64,000 nucleotides of DNA from Gautieria morchelliformis. Lineage: Eukaryota; Basidiomycota; Agaricomycetes; Gomphales; Gomphaceae. The stretch lies in NCBI GenBank assembly GCA_015179125.1, contig WHVA01000068.1:248001-312000 (forward strand), given 5' to 3'. Shown one piece after another: positions 45,239 to 57,115 of this stretch. The translations under genes and the position numbers were made by a program. The notes beneath the pieces were generated by a model, which was given only the letters and a program-made list of their open reading frames with translations, searched no databases and had not been told where the DNA came from. Position 1 is the stretch's first letter; each line of letters starts with the position of its first letter.

Positions 45239-46519
45239 ATGGCTCCCCAATTACCCCCAAATGTTCGCTGTCTTCCTCCTTCACTTGGGCCACAGATGGA
45301 CGTTGACCCACTCCCTCTCGTTCCCCAGCCTGTCTACTTCGCATCTCGCACAAACCTGGAGACACCCCGGCCTCGCCAGGCCACACGCAATTCCGGCTAC
45401 CCTTTGCGCTCATCACCACTGGCTGGTCCCGTGATCGCAGTCACTAGGCCTTCTATCATCGACGACACATATGTGCCTGAAGATGTATATGCGGACAGAA
45501 CACGCAAAGGCGCAACGCCCTCTCGCATCTCAACCCTACACCTCACACCGCCGTCGAGTCTGCGCAATGTCTCCATGTCACGCACTCCGTCTCCCTCACG
45601 CACTCCGTCTCTCTCACGCTCTCCGTCTCCCTCACGCTCCATGTCCGATGTTTCGGTTAGATCCTCCGCCTCGTCTGCTACGTCCCTTTCCATGGCACAC
45701 GTTCCTCTCCTCTCACCCACCATCCCGTCTTCGTCGCGCCCGCACCCTCGCCCTCGTTCCCTGGTCCAACCTCATTCACAGCCGCTTCTCCACGCGCGCA
45801 CCCGGACATCCATCCCCGTAACAGCCCCGTTTGAATACCCCTCGTCGACGGCACCCTTTGTCCCCAATACCTCCCGCGACCCGACGCGTAATTGGCTCAC
45901 GACAACCACGCCTCCAACCTTTTCACGCTCCCGTGTCAACGGCGTCGTCATGCCCGTGAAGGCATCTGGAAGGCGGCCACAAACGGCACCTGCAGCATCT
46001 CGTACTTATCACGGTACCTCTGGCCATGACAGCGGAGTTGTCTCTGCCTCTCCGCAGAGGAGACACTCTCGTCGTATGGAGCCCTTATCCCCGGTTGAAG
46101 CACGTAGGGCTATGTCGTGGGACCATCATCCTCATGAACTCTGTCGACCCGACTTGTGCCACGGCGTCGGCACCGCTATCATACGGAAGCAGCGTCGGCC
46201 TCGCAGCTTAATGGCGTTATCATTGCGCTCGGCACTGGGGGAGGTCTGCGAGGAACACGAACGCGAGGGGGACGGCGAGGGCGATGTCGAGTCTGGAAAA
46301 GACAGGATAGCGGCGTCGGGTGATACGGCATTTGTGGACAAGGAGCTGGTCTTTCCCGTTTTAAGTATGAAAAACCAGCGTGAGGACGGCTCCCCAGCTG
46401 CGCAAGGAGGAACGAAGAATGCTGCGGGATGGCTAAAGCGAGGCTGGAAGACCTCTTTGAATGTGGTCAAAGGTACATTTGTGAAGACGGGAAATGAGTC
46501 AACCGTGGTCGCACCTTGA
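45239..46519 (+). CDS. Unknown Ser/Pro-rich protein, single exon
   Basis: An uninterrupted 426-codon frame with a good start context (AAAAATGG) and a TGA stop. The protein is rich in Ser, Pro, Thr and Arg and looks mostly disordered. An SRTPSPSRTPSLSRSPSPSR-like repeat lies at about residues 115-135. Later segments are more ordered (PTRNWLTTTTPPTFSR at about 213-228, then ELVFPVLSMKN and AAGWLKRGWKTSLNVVKGTF near the C-terminus). Upstream lies a decayed relative. No family is recognised. Length, base composition and the lack of transposon motifs suggest a host gene, but splicing or expression cannot be judged. Confidence 0.6.
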   Translation: MAPQLPPNVRCLPPSLGPQMDVDPLPLVPQPVYFASRTNLETPRPRQATRNSGYPLRSSPLAGPVIAVTRPSIIDDTYVPEDVYADRTRKGATPSRISTLHLTPPSSLRNVSMSRTPSPSRTPSLSRSPSPSRSMSDVSVRSSASSATSLSMAHVPLLSPTIPSSSRPHPRPRSLVQPHSQPLLHARTRTSIPVTAPFEYPSSTAPFVPNTSRDPTRNWLTTTTPPTFSRSRVNGVVMPVKASGRRPQTAPAASRTYHGTSGHDSGVVSASPQRRHSRRMEPLSPVEARRAMSWDHHPHELCRPDLCHGVGTAIIRKQRRPRSLMALSLRSALGEVCEEHEREGDGEGDVESGKDRIAASGDTAFVDKELVFPVLSMKNQREDGSPAAQGGTKNAAGWLKRGWKTSLNVVKGTFVKTGNESTVVAP

Positions 46520-47036
46520 CGTTTGCTTTTCTGTGGAGCTTGTCTCTTGGGCCGCGTAGACTCGATAGCTAGAGAACTTTATAAATAGATATTTACATTC
46601 TTGCCGTACCCTAGATTTACCTATTCATCTGGCTGCCCTCCCGTATCCTAAGTTAGCCTAACCTCTATGCCGCTGACTACAGCGCAAGTCATTCGTCTTT
46701 TTCCATGTATATTTATCGTAGGTTGCCAAACTATTGATATATCTGATGTTGATACTGGCTATATATCAGCTACAGGGTGCCACCGCGCTCAGTTGTCAAG
46801 CCTGAGGTATTGTTCAACAAATGTTCGCCTCTGTCATCGATTCGCATGAGACTTATCTCGCACGAGCTGTCTTCTCCTTCGATCTCTGCTTCCCCAGCGA
46901 TCACTGCCGGCAGTGAGTCATTCACTATATCAACATTCATATATGTTGTACATATAGCCATTATCAAAGAAAAAATCCGACTCCGCGAACCCCGCAGCAG
47001 TTCACCCACCACCGAAACGCAATGACCACAGCCAAA
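46520..47036. other. Unassigned stretch downstream of the unknown gene
   Basis: AT-rich at the start (probable 3' untranslated region, with TTTATAAATAGATATTTA near 46579). No further gene is seen. Confidence 0.35.
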
Positions 47037-47560
47037 TCAAAAACAACCGAAAAGCTAGTGCCCACGACCAAACCATTCCCGTACATGAAGAGATGGTGGA
47101 CTCTACAGCTTACACAGGCCAGGTCAGAAACGAAATGGCTGGGAAGACGATCATACGCACGGCGGAACGACATGGCAGACGCAGCACACGAAGCTTACAG
47201 ATTCGCCAGGAATAGTTATGCCAACAAAATCAAGAAGTCCAAGCAGGAACACTGCAAGGACTTCCTAAGCGGTATATATTAAAAACCTATCCGGAAGGCG
47301 CATAAGTACGCCTCGGCGGATGCGTCTGACGGGGGGAGAAGCGAATCCCGACACTGGTGTCTAAGCGAGAGACCGGCACAGAGTGGATACCAGAAGCGAG
47401 CGAGCAAAAGGCGACATGCTTCCAAGCGGAAAGACAGAGCGGAACAAGTGCCAGCAGACCACACGTATCACGCCTGAAGCCTTCCAGGTCTGGGTGATGA
47501 TGGCTGGCACAAAAGGCAAGGTTACGGTATTAGACTGCGCACGGTAACTCAACTAGTCAC
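47037..47560 (+). pseudogene. LINE ORF2 fragment (linker between endonuclease and RT)
   Basis: EKLVPTTKPFPYMKRWWTLQ and NSYANKIKKSKQEHCKDFL match the same region of the full-length LINE (ELVPVTTKPSPLIKRWW; NYAEMIEKSKREHWEDFL). After the stop at 47280, KYASADASDGG also matches. Both ends are truncated and no poly(A) tail is present. Confidence 0.75.
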
Positions 47561-49403
47561 CGGTGGATCAAGCAGGGTCGATTATGGAATGGAGGGGCGA
47601 AGATCGCCGATGCGGGGTTGTTGCCACAGGGCACGTGGAGCTGAGCTTCGAGGTTCTTGGGCGGGAGGTTGCGGTACTGGAGGGTCGCGGTCCTATTCTG
47701 ATGATGACGAGGAGTGGAAGCGACGCTTCCAAAGCGGCGAACATAAATCCCGTCGCATAGGAATGGGACTAACCTCAGCATTACAGACACCAGGCAGGAA
47801 GCGTCGCGTGGGATAGCGAGTTGATCGAGCGGGTGGGGAAGCGCTCTTCTTGGCATGTCACGTGGCAAAGCAGTGACGTGTGGAGCACACGTGCCAGGCA
47901 CCCCCATTGGCCGCCAGACTCCCGGATCCGGGGAGAGAGATGTATCACGCAGCGCGTAGAGGAGGTCCGAGGCCGAGGCTCACTCGGTCCCAGCAAATAT
48001 GTTCGGATTTAGCGTCGGGAGCGAGGGGCGCGAGTGGGTGCTGCTATGATACGATGGCGTGATCGGTCTATTGATCTGCCCGCCCTACCCCCCGCTCTTC
48101 TCTCGCACTCTTCTCTCGCTCGAGCATGAATGATGCGCTTTAGTATGTCGACCATGTCCAGGTGGTTGACGTCCCGACCCGTGTCCCCACCGCCACTCCC
48201 CGTCGGCGAGTCTCTCCTCGACCACCAGCACCCACTCATACGCGCCCAAATGAATTTGCTCTATCCCATTCTCGACTCTTCCAAAGTGGTCGGTAGAAAT
48301 TGCTAACATATGTCCCTTTATACCATCTCAGTTGAACTTTCTAGATAATATAGTCACAAGCATTCAAAAGCCCTTGGAATAAACTAACTAACCTTGAGGC
48401 CTGTCGTTCTATTTTTGTTTTTCCCCAGCTATACCAACGCGTGGGAGCTGTAAGCTTTCGACATGTCTTCGATGACAGGTCCGAAGATGCGGCGCCTCTC
48501 TCGTCCTACCACCCACCTGGAAGACTGCGAACAATGAGCAACGTTAAGGCCAACGCTAAGGCCACAGGAGCGTAAGTCCACGATCATTTCTCTAGTAGCG
48601 AGCCCACTGTTCACTCTCTAGAAGTATTCCTGCAGCAATCAAAGTTGCAGGAAAGACGCTTTCGTTGGCGCTTTCTATTGTATGCTGATTCTTAGCGATC
48701 GACCACATACCTGAAATGCAACCATCTTCCCAATACCACACTGTTCGGCAAGCGGCCTCGTCGCTGATTCGTGAAACTCTTCGTCGATAAGGACATTCAG
48801 ACGACTGCGTTAGCTGCGAGAGGCAATACTGCCTCGTGAATAAGCCATTCTATTTGTGCGTTTAATTCCAGTGTTATTGTCTCGATATGATCTTAAATCC
48901 ATACATAGCTAGGCTTTCTAGGAACGCATGGGATTTTCACGGTCTAGAGGCAAACAGCGAATGTTAGCACGTGGGATGAACGCAACGAGTAGATTGGAGA
49001 CTTGCCTTAGATATGGCACCCAATTGAGGTGCCGCACGAGGTGGGGGAAAAGACAGTTGCGGCATTATTCAGAACCTGCTCCCGGATGTTTTCATCAGAG
49101 GGATCCGGAAACATGAGTAGAGAAAGGAGCAGCATGCAATGAAGCAAGACGATGAAAAGGATGAGCTAGGAAAAAAAAGTCCCTAGTAGGCGACGTGAAG
49201 CGATGCCCTCGGATGATGGAGGTCAAACAGTTGCTCCAAAAGGGAAACGACAGCGAGGTTTGGTATTTGGACCAAACTGCCGGTCGTTCCGATAGTCCGG
49301 ATTGATCAGCTGCTGACCAAGCTCGTTGTTCCCACCTCAGCTCCCCCGAAAGGGGTCCTGGGCTTCGCTTGAGCCTGCAACTCTGCACAAGACTTTGCTA
49401 ATT
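47561..49403. other. Unassigned stretch
   Basis: Only short, overlapping frames on both strands. A possible first exon (ATGAGCAACGTTAAGGCC at 48533 followed by GTAAGT) cannot be extended convincingly. Nothing is claimed. Confidence 0.35.
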
Positions 49404-49482
49404 GGCCAACATCCACCTGGGATTTCTGACGTTCGGCTTCGACTCGAAGCGGAACATCAGAAATCATAGGTGGATGTTAGCC
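49404..49482. repeat. 79 bp palindrome
   Basis: The left arm 49404-49442 and right arm 49444-49482 pair over 39 positions with about five mismatches (CAACATCCACCT with AGGTGGATGTT; GATTTCTGA with TCAGAAATC; GCTTCGA with TCGAAGC) around a single central base. Confidence 0.85.
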
Positions 49483-49617
49483 TTCGAGACGCTTTACTTC
49501 GTCCTGGAAGCACGGGAATTTGGGCTATGGCTACCTCTAGCGCGGACATGCCCCCAGTTTGGCTCCTCGAGCTGTATGATACATGACTCAAGTGCAGCGA
49601 GTTGCGCGGAGGTAATG

Positions 49618-49666
49618 CGGTGGGGGTGGGAAGCTGTACGGCCCGTACAGCTTCCCACCCCCACCG
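49618..49666. repeat. 49 bp perfect palindrome
   Basis: A 24 bp arm on each side of one central base with no mismatch (core GAAGCTGTACGG / CCGTACAGCTTC; outer GGTGGGGGTGG / CCACCCCCACC). It lies 135 bp from the previous palindrome. Confidence 0.9.
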
Positions 49667-49868
49667 GTTCCTAGTTGCTCATCTCGTGACCCGCCAGCAA
49701 CACCATTAATCGGAGATATAGGGTGGGATGAGGAGAGTCGCGTCGCTATGTCAGATTCCATTGTTGTCGGGTAGATGAGACCGATAATACCTTTGTCCGT
49801 GTTGGTGCTCGGCGGCCTCGTTTACCAATAAGAAAAGCGTTAGCTTATGTCGAGGTAGAGCTTGCCGC

Positions 49869-49916
49869 CATCGTACCTGTTTCTTCAAGCCCATCCCCGA
49901 AGAAACAGGTACGATG
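49869..49916. repeat. Perfect 18 bp inverted repeat with 12-base loop
   Basis: CATCGTACCTGTTTCTTC (49869-49886) pairs exactly with 49899-49916. It is the third foldback within 520 bp. Confidence 0.9.
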
Positions 49917-51629
49917 CTAGCAAGCGTTTCGACGTGTGTCTTATTCGACACGGTGGAGCGTTGGTGGTGGTGGTGGTGGTTGAAAGCTAAGAGTCGAAAC
50001 AAAGGCGAATAGTCACGTGAAACTATTTAAACATCAACAATTGTTGTAACTCCGCTGACATCGGTTACCGTAAGAAGAATGATTGGTCTCCTCCTAAAAT
50101 GTTATTTTTACGCGCGTATTGTCCACTCTCTTTTTCTCACTTTTCAACGTACAACTAGAAGGTACAGCAGAAAGTTATGGATGTGTCCCGCTAATTTCCA
50201 TTTCACCCCCATTACAGTAAAACGTACCAGTTACAGCGATCTGTACCGGACTTTTGCGAGCCATCGTCTTGGTTCCCTCCAGAAAGTGCTAGTGAGCAAG
50301 TACAAGTTCATACTGTGAAATAATGATCCCGTGACGCAGTGATACTTTCGAGGAGTGCGCCCTTATAATGTACCATTCGGTATGGCCATGGTTTTTCTTT
50401 CGAGGACTGGTCCAGTATAGTGAACAACGAACAAACATGCTCCCAGCTAGGGATCTGCCTTTGATCGCCCATGTTCGGCCGAATCTCCGCGCTTTCAGGT
50501 ACAATTAATCTTGGGGATCAAATTTATCTGGAAGCCTATTTCTTTCCTTTGCATCAGGAAAAACGGGGGATGTTATGGAATGGTACGTACCCTACATAGG
50601 ACTTGTAGGCATGTAGGTTCCCCCCTATTACAATGTGCTCCGTAGTGCGGGCCCAATTTTGTAGTGTGCCGTAGGACCACGTAGCTGCGGGCGGTATCTA
50701 TGGTGGGTTACAGTAGTCACACATAATGCCGGGTGGTGTCTACGGTGGGCCACATCCCAGGGCATATTTGGTTGAGGTGAGATGTAATTAATGCAGATTC
50801 AGGGCTCAGGAGGTTTTAGGAGATAAGATATCATTTCATAGTTAGATATTGGTCTATATAAGTACATAGAGGAAAAGTTGGCATGTGTATGTATTCTTCA
50901 TCGAAGGCGCCGCGGATTGCCACAGCTGCTCATGCGAGCTTCGCGTGGTCGAAACGCAACTGCACAGTTGCCGGAACGTGGAACCCTGCCCTTATCCGGA
51001 CGCTGTCAACCAGTTTGCTCCTCCAGGCCAACTACAAGGTGAAATCTGAAGATATGATCAGAGGGGATACAGAGACTGAGCAGATGCAAGAGTTGAATGT
51101 ATAAGCCAAAGCTGAGCCAGACACAGAGATGACTAGAGCATAGCAAGGAGACAGCACGGCCAGGAGCGATGGCAGGCAGAGCTAATAGATGAGCCAGTCA
51201 GCAGCAGTGAGCAGAGCAAAGTAGTCATTTATACCCAGTATAAGCACAGGAGCATAGGATAGTATTGACAGAAGTCTGGTAGAGCTCTCTCCGTGAATAA
51301 TGGTGGAGGAGTTGGTGGTGGGTGGGGAAAACGAGCGGCCCCTTTGAGACCCGGGCATAGCGCAGTATTTCTATGGCGCGAACTATTTGGTGCTGTTGGG
51401 CACGAAACTTACGTGTCACGTGACACATGGGACAAGAATTTTTCGCTAAGTTGGTGACGCCCGTGCGAACAGCAACGCAGTTGGGCACGGTCGTGCACCA
51501 TGGCATTGAATTCACATGGATCTGTTAAAATTTGATTCTCTAGTCTCAACATACGGGCCTAATGAACAGGTCTAGCAAATCGTCGGTTTGTATATGTATG
51601 ACGCAAAGCTTATGCAACCCCTCTGCATT
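49917..51629. other. Unassigned stretch, possibly LTR-like at 50572-51104
   Basis: A (GGT)n run lies at about 49963-49980. The sequence TGTTATGGAATGG at 50573, a TATATAAG box at about 50855 and the lack of genes recall a solo LTR, but a matching end or target duplication was not found. Confidence 0.3.
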
Positions 51630-52064
51630 GCGTGCAACTGACCGTCACGCGGGTCGCTTTGTCCCTAGAGCCCCACACAATCCGCCTGCTGTCCTGTGAC
51701 AATGCAACAAAGTAGACCCACTCATGGTGACCTTTGAATGGCCCTGCAATGACATCGCCGGTTGTTACATCCCATACCGAATGGTCCTGTCATATGATTC
51801 CAACACGATCCGCTTGCCATCCCACGACACCGCCACAGAGCTGACTGCATCAGTGTGGCCTTCAAATGGTCCAGAAATGAGCTCACCTGTTGTGATATCC
51901 CTCACCAAGATCATGTTATCAACCCCTGAGACGATGCGTTTGCCGTCTTGACAGAACATCAGAGTTGACAGTCCAAGTATAGGAGGCTTGGGCTTGTCAA
52001 GGATTAGTTTCTTATTGAATAAATGCCAAAGCCATGAGGTAGTAGTGTCCCTGATAAATTGCAC
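51630..52064 (-). pseudogene. WD40-repeat fragment
   Basis: Two and a half WD40 repeats on the minus strand: LMFCQDGKRIVSGVDNMILV, then DITTGELISGPFEGHTDAVS, then after a frameshift near 51778 WDVTTGDVIAGPFKGHHEWV and ALSQDSRRIVWGSRDK. This repeat style is typical of the C-terminal sensor part of agaric NACHT/NLR-type proteins. No NACHT domain is present in the window, so it is an isolated relic. Confidence 0.75.
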
Positions 52065-53448
52065 GAGTGAGTAAGCCTGCGTCTAGGAAATGGGCATTGT
52101 CTCACACACGTTATGCTGTAGCATTGCTAGCTCAACCAAGTGGCGCTTGGCGCATCTTCGTTCGTGTACGCGCCAATACTAGTAGTCCTTCAGCGCAAAC
52201 TTGCCATGGCTGAGGGAACATCGATATTAAGCATTTGCGAACGTCGAAAGAGCTCGCACAAGATTTTGCACGCAAAGGCCTTGCGTTGAGTGTTGGTGTG
52301 CCGTTTGGCGGTCCAATGAGATACAAATTGTGTGTGACCTGGGGCCAGATGCACACAAGGAGACTCCGGCCCGTCAAGGTTGGGGAAGTGGAGGGCTACT
52401 AGAGGCATAGACAAGACCGTCCCTGGAGGTAGAAAGCTGTAGGTCTACCTAGTGCAGGCATGAGCGCCACATAACGATCTGTGGCGCTACGTGGAACAGA
52501 GTCAGCTACGTAGTTGACGTAGTCTACTAGTAGCGCCGGTGGCGCTGCGTAAATATGGCCGAATTACAAGCCGTAATCGGCCGTTCCTGATGTGTGAACC
52601 CGGCAATCTCCACGTACGCGATACTTCTACATTTCTGCCGGCACTGTGACTCCAATCCGTATCAACGCCACGGTTTCAATCCAAAGTGTAACAATGTGTT
52701 AGCACTAAGATTGACCTTATTAAAGGTTTATTGGTGTGATTTATAGTCGGACGGCTTCGTCATCAACATCCTGCCATTTCCTTAGGACAATGAGCTATGA
52801 AAGTGCGCCCCTTTTGCCAACAGTTCAAGCCATGCAGTATCCTCGTGTTGTCCAAGTTGCGCAGGTCACGGCGCACCTCCACGCGAACGTGGGCCAGAGG
52901 AACCCAGGTGGGGAAGCACTCATTAGATCTCATTGAGCGTTGGAATCTCATTAATCTGCATTTATCTGATAGAATACTGGGGAGTGCCATGTAACGGCTT
53001 TTGTCCTGGTAGATGTGGCCACAATAGGTGATATGCGTCCGGCCTTGCGCCCAGTAAAGTCATGTTCATGGATGGCGGCCTTCATCTCGCCTCGTCTCGC
53101 CTCCAACCCTTGGCATCAGGTTATTATTTCAACAGTCAATTGCAATATGTCTATGTGCCATGCAAGCTGAGCCTTCTATTGTTGGCCTGATCCGTACTCG
53201 CTTGGAGTTTCGCCCACAATTCTGTGTACTGTTTCCACACCGTGTGTTGATATATCTATGCTCAGAAGCCTTTGGACGCTCCGGTCATACTCCACTTGAG
53301 ACGATGATAGTACGGTAGCTATCAATTCTTGATAGACATGCATTGAACGGGCATCGCAACCTCGGAGCTCATCGCGCATACGATTCAAGATCATTTTTTC
53401 GGTTCAGATGGTTCACAACGCACTTCACCGTATTTGACACCGGTAGCG
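52065..53448. other. Unassigned stretch with two short hairpins
   Basis: No recognised gene. AGCGCCACA/TGTGGCGCT forms a 9 bp hairpin at 52463-52488, and AGCGCC/GGCGCT recurs at 52532-52546. Minus frames at 52763-52990 and 53176-53394 show no domain. Confidence 0.35.
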
Positions 53449-54612
53449 GTTTCTTTTTTATTTTTTTATTTTTTTTTCATTTTATATTCCAATTTATCGT
53501 CTTTTGGGGCCGCGCCCTATGTAAGACGGTGTGTACATGTTTTGTCTCCAATTGTTTCCTTCTCGCCTCTCGATCTCTGTCTCAGCTTGTACCTCGCGGG
53601 CGTGGCCCTGGGGATGTCTGTGCCTGTTTGGGCGGGGTTGGTGTGTTCTCCCTTCTAAGATTTCTCTGCTTATCCCGTCTCATTTCCTGCCTCCTTCTCG
53701 TGTTTCCTTCGGGAGCATCATGCTCCCATGCGACTTCTCGAACCGTCCTGTTTCGTGTACGTATCTGAACAAGTGTTCCATGGCTCTGTGCCCCCCTAGG
53801 AGTGTCTTCACCGACTTGGCTCCCCTTCTGAGACTCTTTTCCAACATCTTCCTAGGCCCGCTGTCAGCTGGGCATCGAAACAGATCATGATGAACCGTTT
53901 CTGGCGCGTTTCGGCATGCAGGGCACATCGGTGAGTCAGCTTTGCCTATCTTGTGCATGTGCTTGTTTAGCGCTATGTGGCCTGTCCTGAGCTGTATGAG
54001 TATACTCGTGTGCTTTCGCGGCATGTCCTGAGTTATCTTTGAGAATGCTGCGGAAGGCATTGTAGGGTCAATTTCAAGTGCAAACTGTGCTCTGGGTGAC
54101 TTAGCGAATGCTGCCCTCGCATGCCGCTTTAGCTCGATGCTGTGTCTCTGCATCCCGGCCGCTCTGCTTATCGGTAGGACTCCCCGACACTCTATCAGTA
54201 TTTCTTTCTCGTCGCTGGTCTCTCCCTTTGCTGCCCTCTTGGCCTCTGCATCTGCCCTTTCGTTTCCTTCTACCCCCTGTGTCCCGGTACCCACCTCATC
54301 ACCACTCTCGCTCCCGCCTGCTGCTCGACGACATCCTGAATTTGTCTGTGTACCGCGTTGACTAGATATTGCCCTGGTATGGCGCTCTCCTTTCTGGTTG
54401 TTTGGATTGCTGCCTGGTTGTCCAGGGCGACTACGTAGCTGCCGCTCCTCTCCGCTTTTAGCATTTTGACTCCCATTGCCGCCCCCGCCAGCTCTGCCTC
54501 GAACACCGTGTGTTCGCTTTCCGGCCCCATGTACAGCCGCGCCGATCTCTGTTCCCTCCCGTTCCTGTATAACACTGCTCCCGCCCCAATTCCGCCTTCT
54601 AAACATGACCCG
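53449..54612 (-). pseudogene. 5'-truncated LINE copy (RNase H end)
   Basis: The minus strand carries the RNase H (DGSCLEGGIGAGAVLY, VVALDNQAAIQTTRKE, MRWVPGHRG then GNERADAEAK) and the terminal zinc finger (CPACRNAPETVHHDLFRCP). It ends in an A-rich tail, seen as interrupted T runs at 53449-53479. The 3' untranslated sequence (CCAAAAGACGA, TTGGA) matches the full-length LINE. The 5' end breaks at about 54612 against a Helitron, the usual outcome of incomplete reverse transcription. Confidence 0.83.
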
Positions 54613-56130
54613 TCCTTCTACATTGAATGACCAAGCGTCCATGTCCAGCCTATGATGCACGTCATCCTTCGGAACCCTAACAAACCACATATTTCAAGAC
54701 TACAGACAGTTCATCCCTCTGAAGGTGAACGTTTCTACATCTGCTCACTGTTATTGCACAGACCAGCTCTGTCTTTTGATGACTTAAGAACCATCCATGG
54801 AGTTATACAACCTACCTTTCAAGAAGCTGCACACCTCTCAGGGTTGTTTGCCAATGTATCTGAAGGTGACAGCTGTCCCACAGAGGCTGTGGAATGCTTA
54901 CGCACTCCATGGCAGTTGCATCTATTGTTCATTCATCTCCTAACAAATGACTGTTGCCCTCTACCTCTTACCACTTGGAACTCATTCAAGAAACACTTCT
55001 CCCGTGGCTTCCTAGACAGCCAAGGTGGCAACCATGACTTCACACACACCGCTGCTCTCTATGAATTATCCAAGGCCTTGGATGAACATGGAAAACAATT
55101 ATCTGCCTTTGGTTTACCAGAACCACGTGTTCGTGGAAGTGAAATCCAACATGAACTCCTGCAATGGTCTGCAAATCCTGGTCTCCTCCACCACTGCTCC
55201 CAAATATGCCAGGCATCATTCAACTCTGAACAATGAAATATCCTTGCTGAAATAGAACATGTAGCAGACACTAAAATGCCTTTATGATTATTCGTTGATG
55301 GACCTGCAGGTTGTGGTAAAACATTCCTCACCAACACTGTTGTGACTCACGATGCAGCAAACAAGAAATTGTATTACCCACTGCTACTTCAGCTTTTGCG
55401 GCACAGGTTTATCCTGGAGGTAGGACAACACATGCTGTTTTTAAAGTCAGTGAAATTGGATTCCATTCTTTGCTATGAATGCTAACCTTTCTATGTCAAG
55501 GTTCCAGTCAATGAACTATGTGAATTCCTTCGTTCCCCTATTGAACCTGACGATCTGCATGGACAACTATTAAAAGAAGCTTCCATCATCATTTGGGATG
55601 AAGCACCCATGGCAAACCGCGCTGTTCTCGCATGCGTCAATGACACCCTTCAATGTGTTATGCAAAACTCTCTTCCTTTTGGAGGAAAGATCATCATCCT
55701 TCTAGGTGATTTTCGTCAAACATTTCCTGCCGTCCGTAAAGGTTCAAAATTGGATGTTATTGATGCCTCAATCCGCAGTTCACCTCTGTGGAGAGACTTT
55801 GAAATCCATTCATTGACAACTCCAATCTGTAATCCAGATGATCCAGATTTTGCTGCTGCTGGTGATCTCATAGGCAATGGCCCATCTTCCAAGGTTTCCT
55901 TGAATATCATCGAACATATCTCAACTACATCAGATGTTGTCGACTTTGTCTTTCCTTCCCATATATTGGCCAATGCAGCTCAATGCCTCACACGTTCCAT
56001 CCTTGCACCCACAAATGCTCAATGTGACATGTATAACTCCATATGCCTTCACCCCTTGAACACTCCCGAACACACATATACCGCAGCCGACTCTATTAAA
56101 GAAACTGAAGATGCCAATGTCCTATCACCA

Positions 56131-56317
56131 TGTAAAGGAGTAAACTTAGGGCCTTGTGGGTATCACAAGAGCAGCAGAGATCGACCAAGCTGTGGGATTC
56201 TGATACTACGTAGTGACGGTTACAAGGTAAGTTTAATCTGGGGAACTGCCGGGCAGTTCCCACGCACTACTGTACAGCGGGGTCTTGTGGACCCCCCTGG
56301 GAATCTACTTCCTTACA
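56131..56317 (-). repeat. 3' LTR of the non-autonomous element
   Basis: 187 bp. It has a C6 run where the other LTR has C15. A GAACTGC/GCAGTTC hairpin and a GGGTC/GACCC hairpin occur within it. Confidence 0.9.
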
Positions 56318-57115
56318 CCCTCCCCTTCTAGAATGAACCCACCGGGTGAGCCAAAAGAAGCACCCCTTTGACCTTGAGAAAGGGGATGGGTGTACAGATC
56401 GGGTTATTCCGATGTACATCGGAATACCAGCGGATCTGATATCTCAGATCTGACATGAACAGCATGATGCCCTGCTATGGCATCATGGCAGATGTGTTGG
56501 CATTGTGCCAACACATCTGTTCTCGTGTTCAGCATTCTGAACACCAGTGGTTGTAGTGGGTGGTTGGTTGGTTTGGGAGCATGTTTCTCCCCCCTCTGAA
56601 CCGAAACCCACGGTTGAGAACAACTTGGGTGCTCTCAAGCCCACAAACAGGTGGTGGTTGTGGAGAACCGAACAGCCAATGATCTATTCATCATTGGTGC
56701 CTAGCTGCAAATGATAGCAGCTACACCGCCGTAGGACCCGGCAGGGTCCTACGCAAGGAACAACCAAGCGGTCAGTAATTGACTGCTTTGTGACATGATG
56801 TCACCCGTAGGACTCGGAGGAGCCCTATGCAAGGAAATTACCAAAGCAATGAATACTTGACCGCTTCATGGCTGAACCAGCCACTGGCTGCATGCAGCAG
56901 CAGAGCATTGTGTCCATGGACCTGGACACAATGGATGCGCATTCACGCGCATGCATGGCGTGCGAGGTAGGTAGCCATGCAGCTTTTGCTGCTGCCTGGT
57001 GAGACCTCCCAGCCTGCTGGGAGCTCTGCATGTCGTGTGTACAACATGTGACAGGTGGCGGCTCTGCTGGGGGCCGGCGATGCGGTGGTTGCAATATACA
57101 CTGCAACCGAGAGCT

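Noticed and set aside
48533..48580. First exon of a host gene (ATGAGCAACGTTAAG... then GTAAGT)
   Set aside because: No second exon with a recognisable continuation could be found.
49618..49666. Rho-independent terminator or tRNA-like gene for the palindromes
   Set aside because: The context is a eukaryotic nuclear genome; there is no tRNA fold, no A/B box and no T-run logic.
50572..51104. Copia-like solo LTR
   Set aside because: The start and TATA box look right, but no CCATAACA-type end or target duplication was found.
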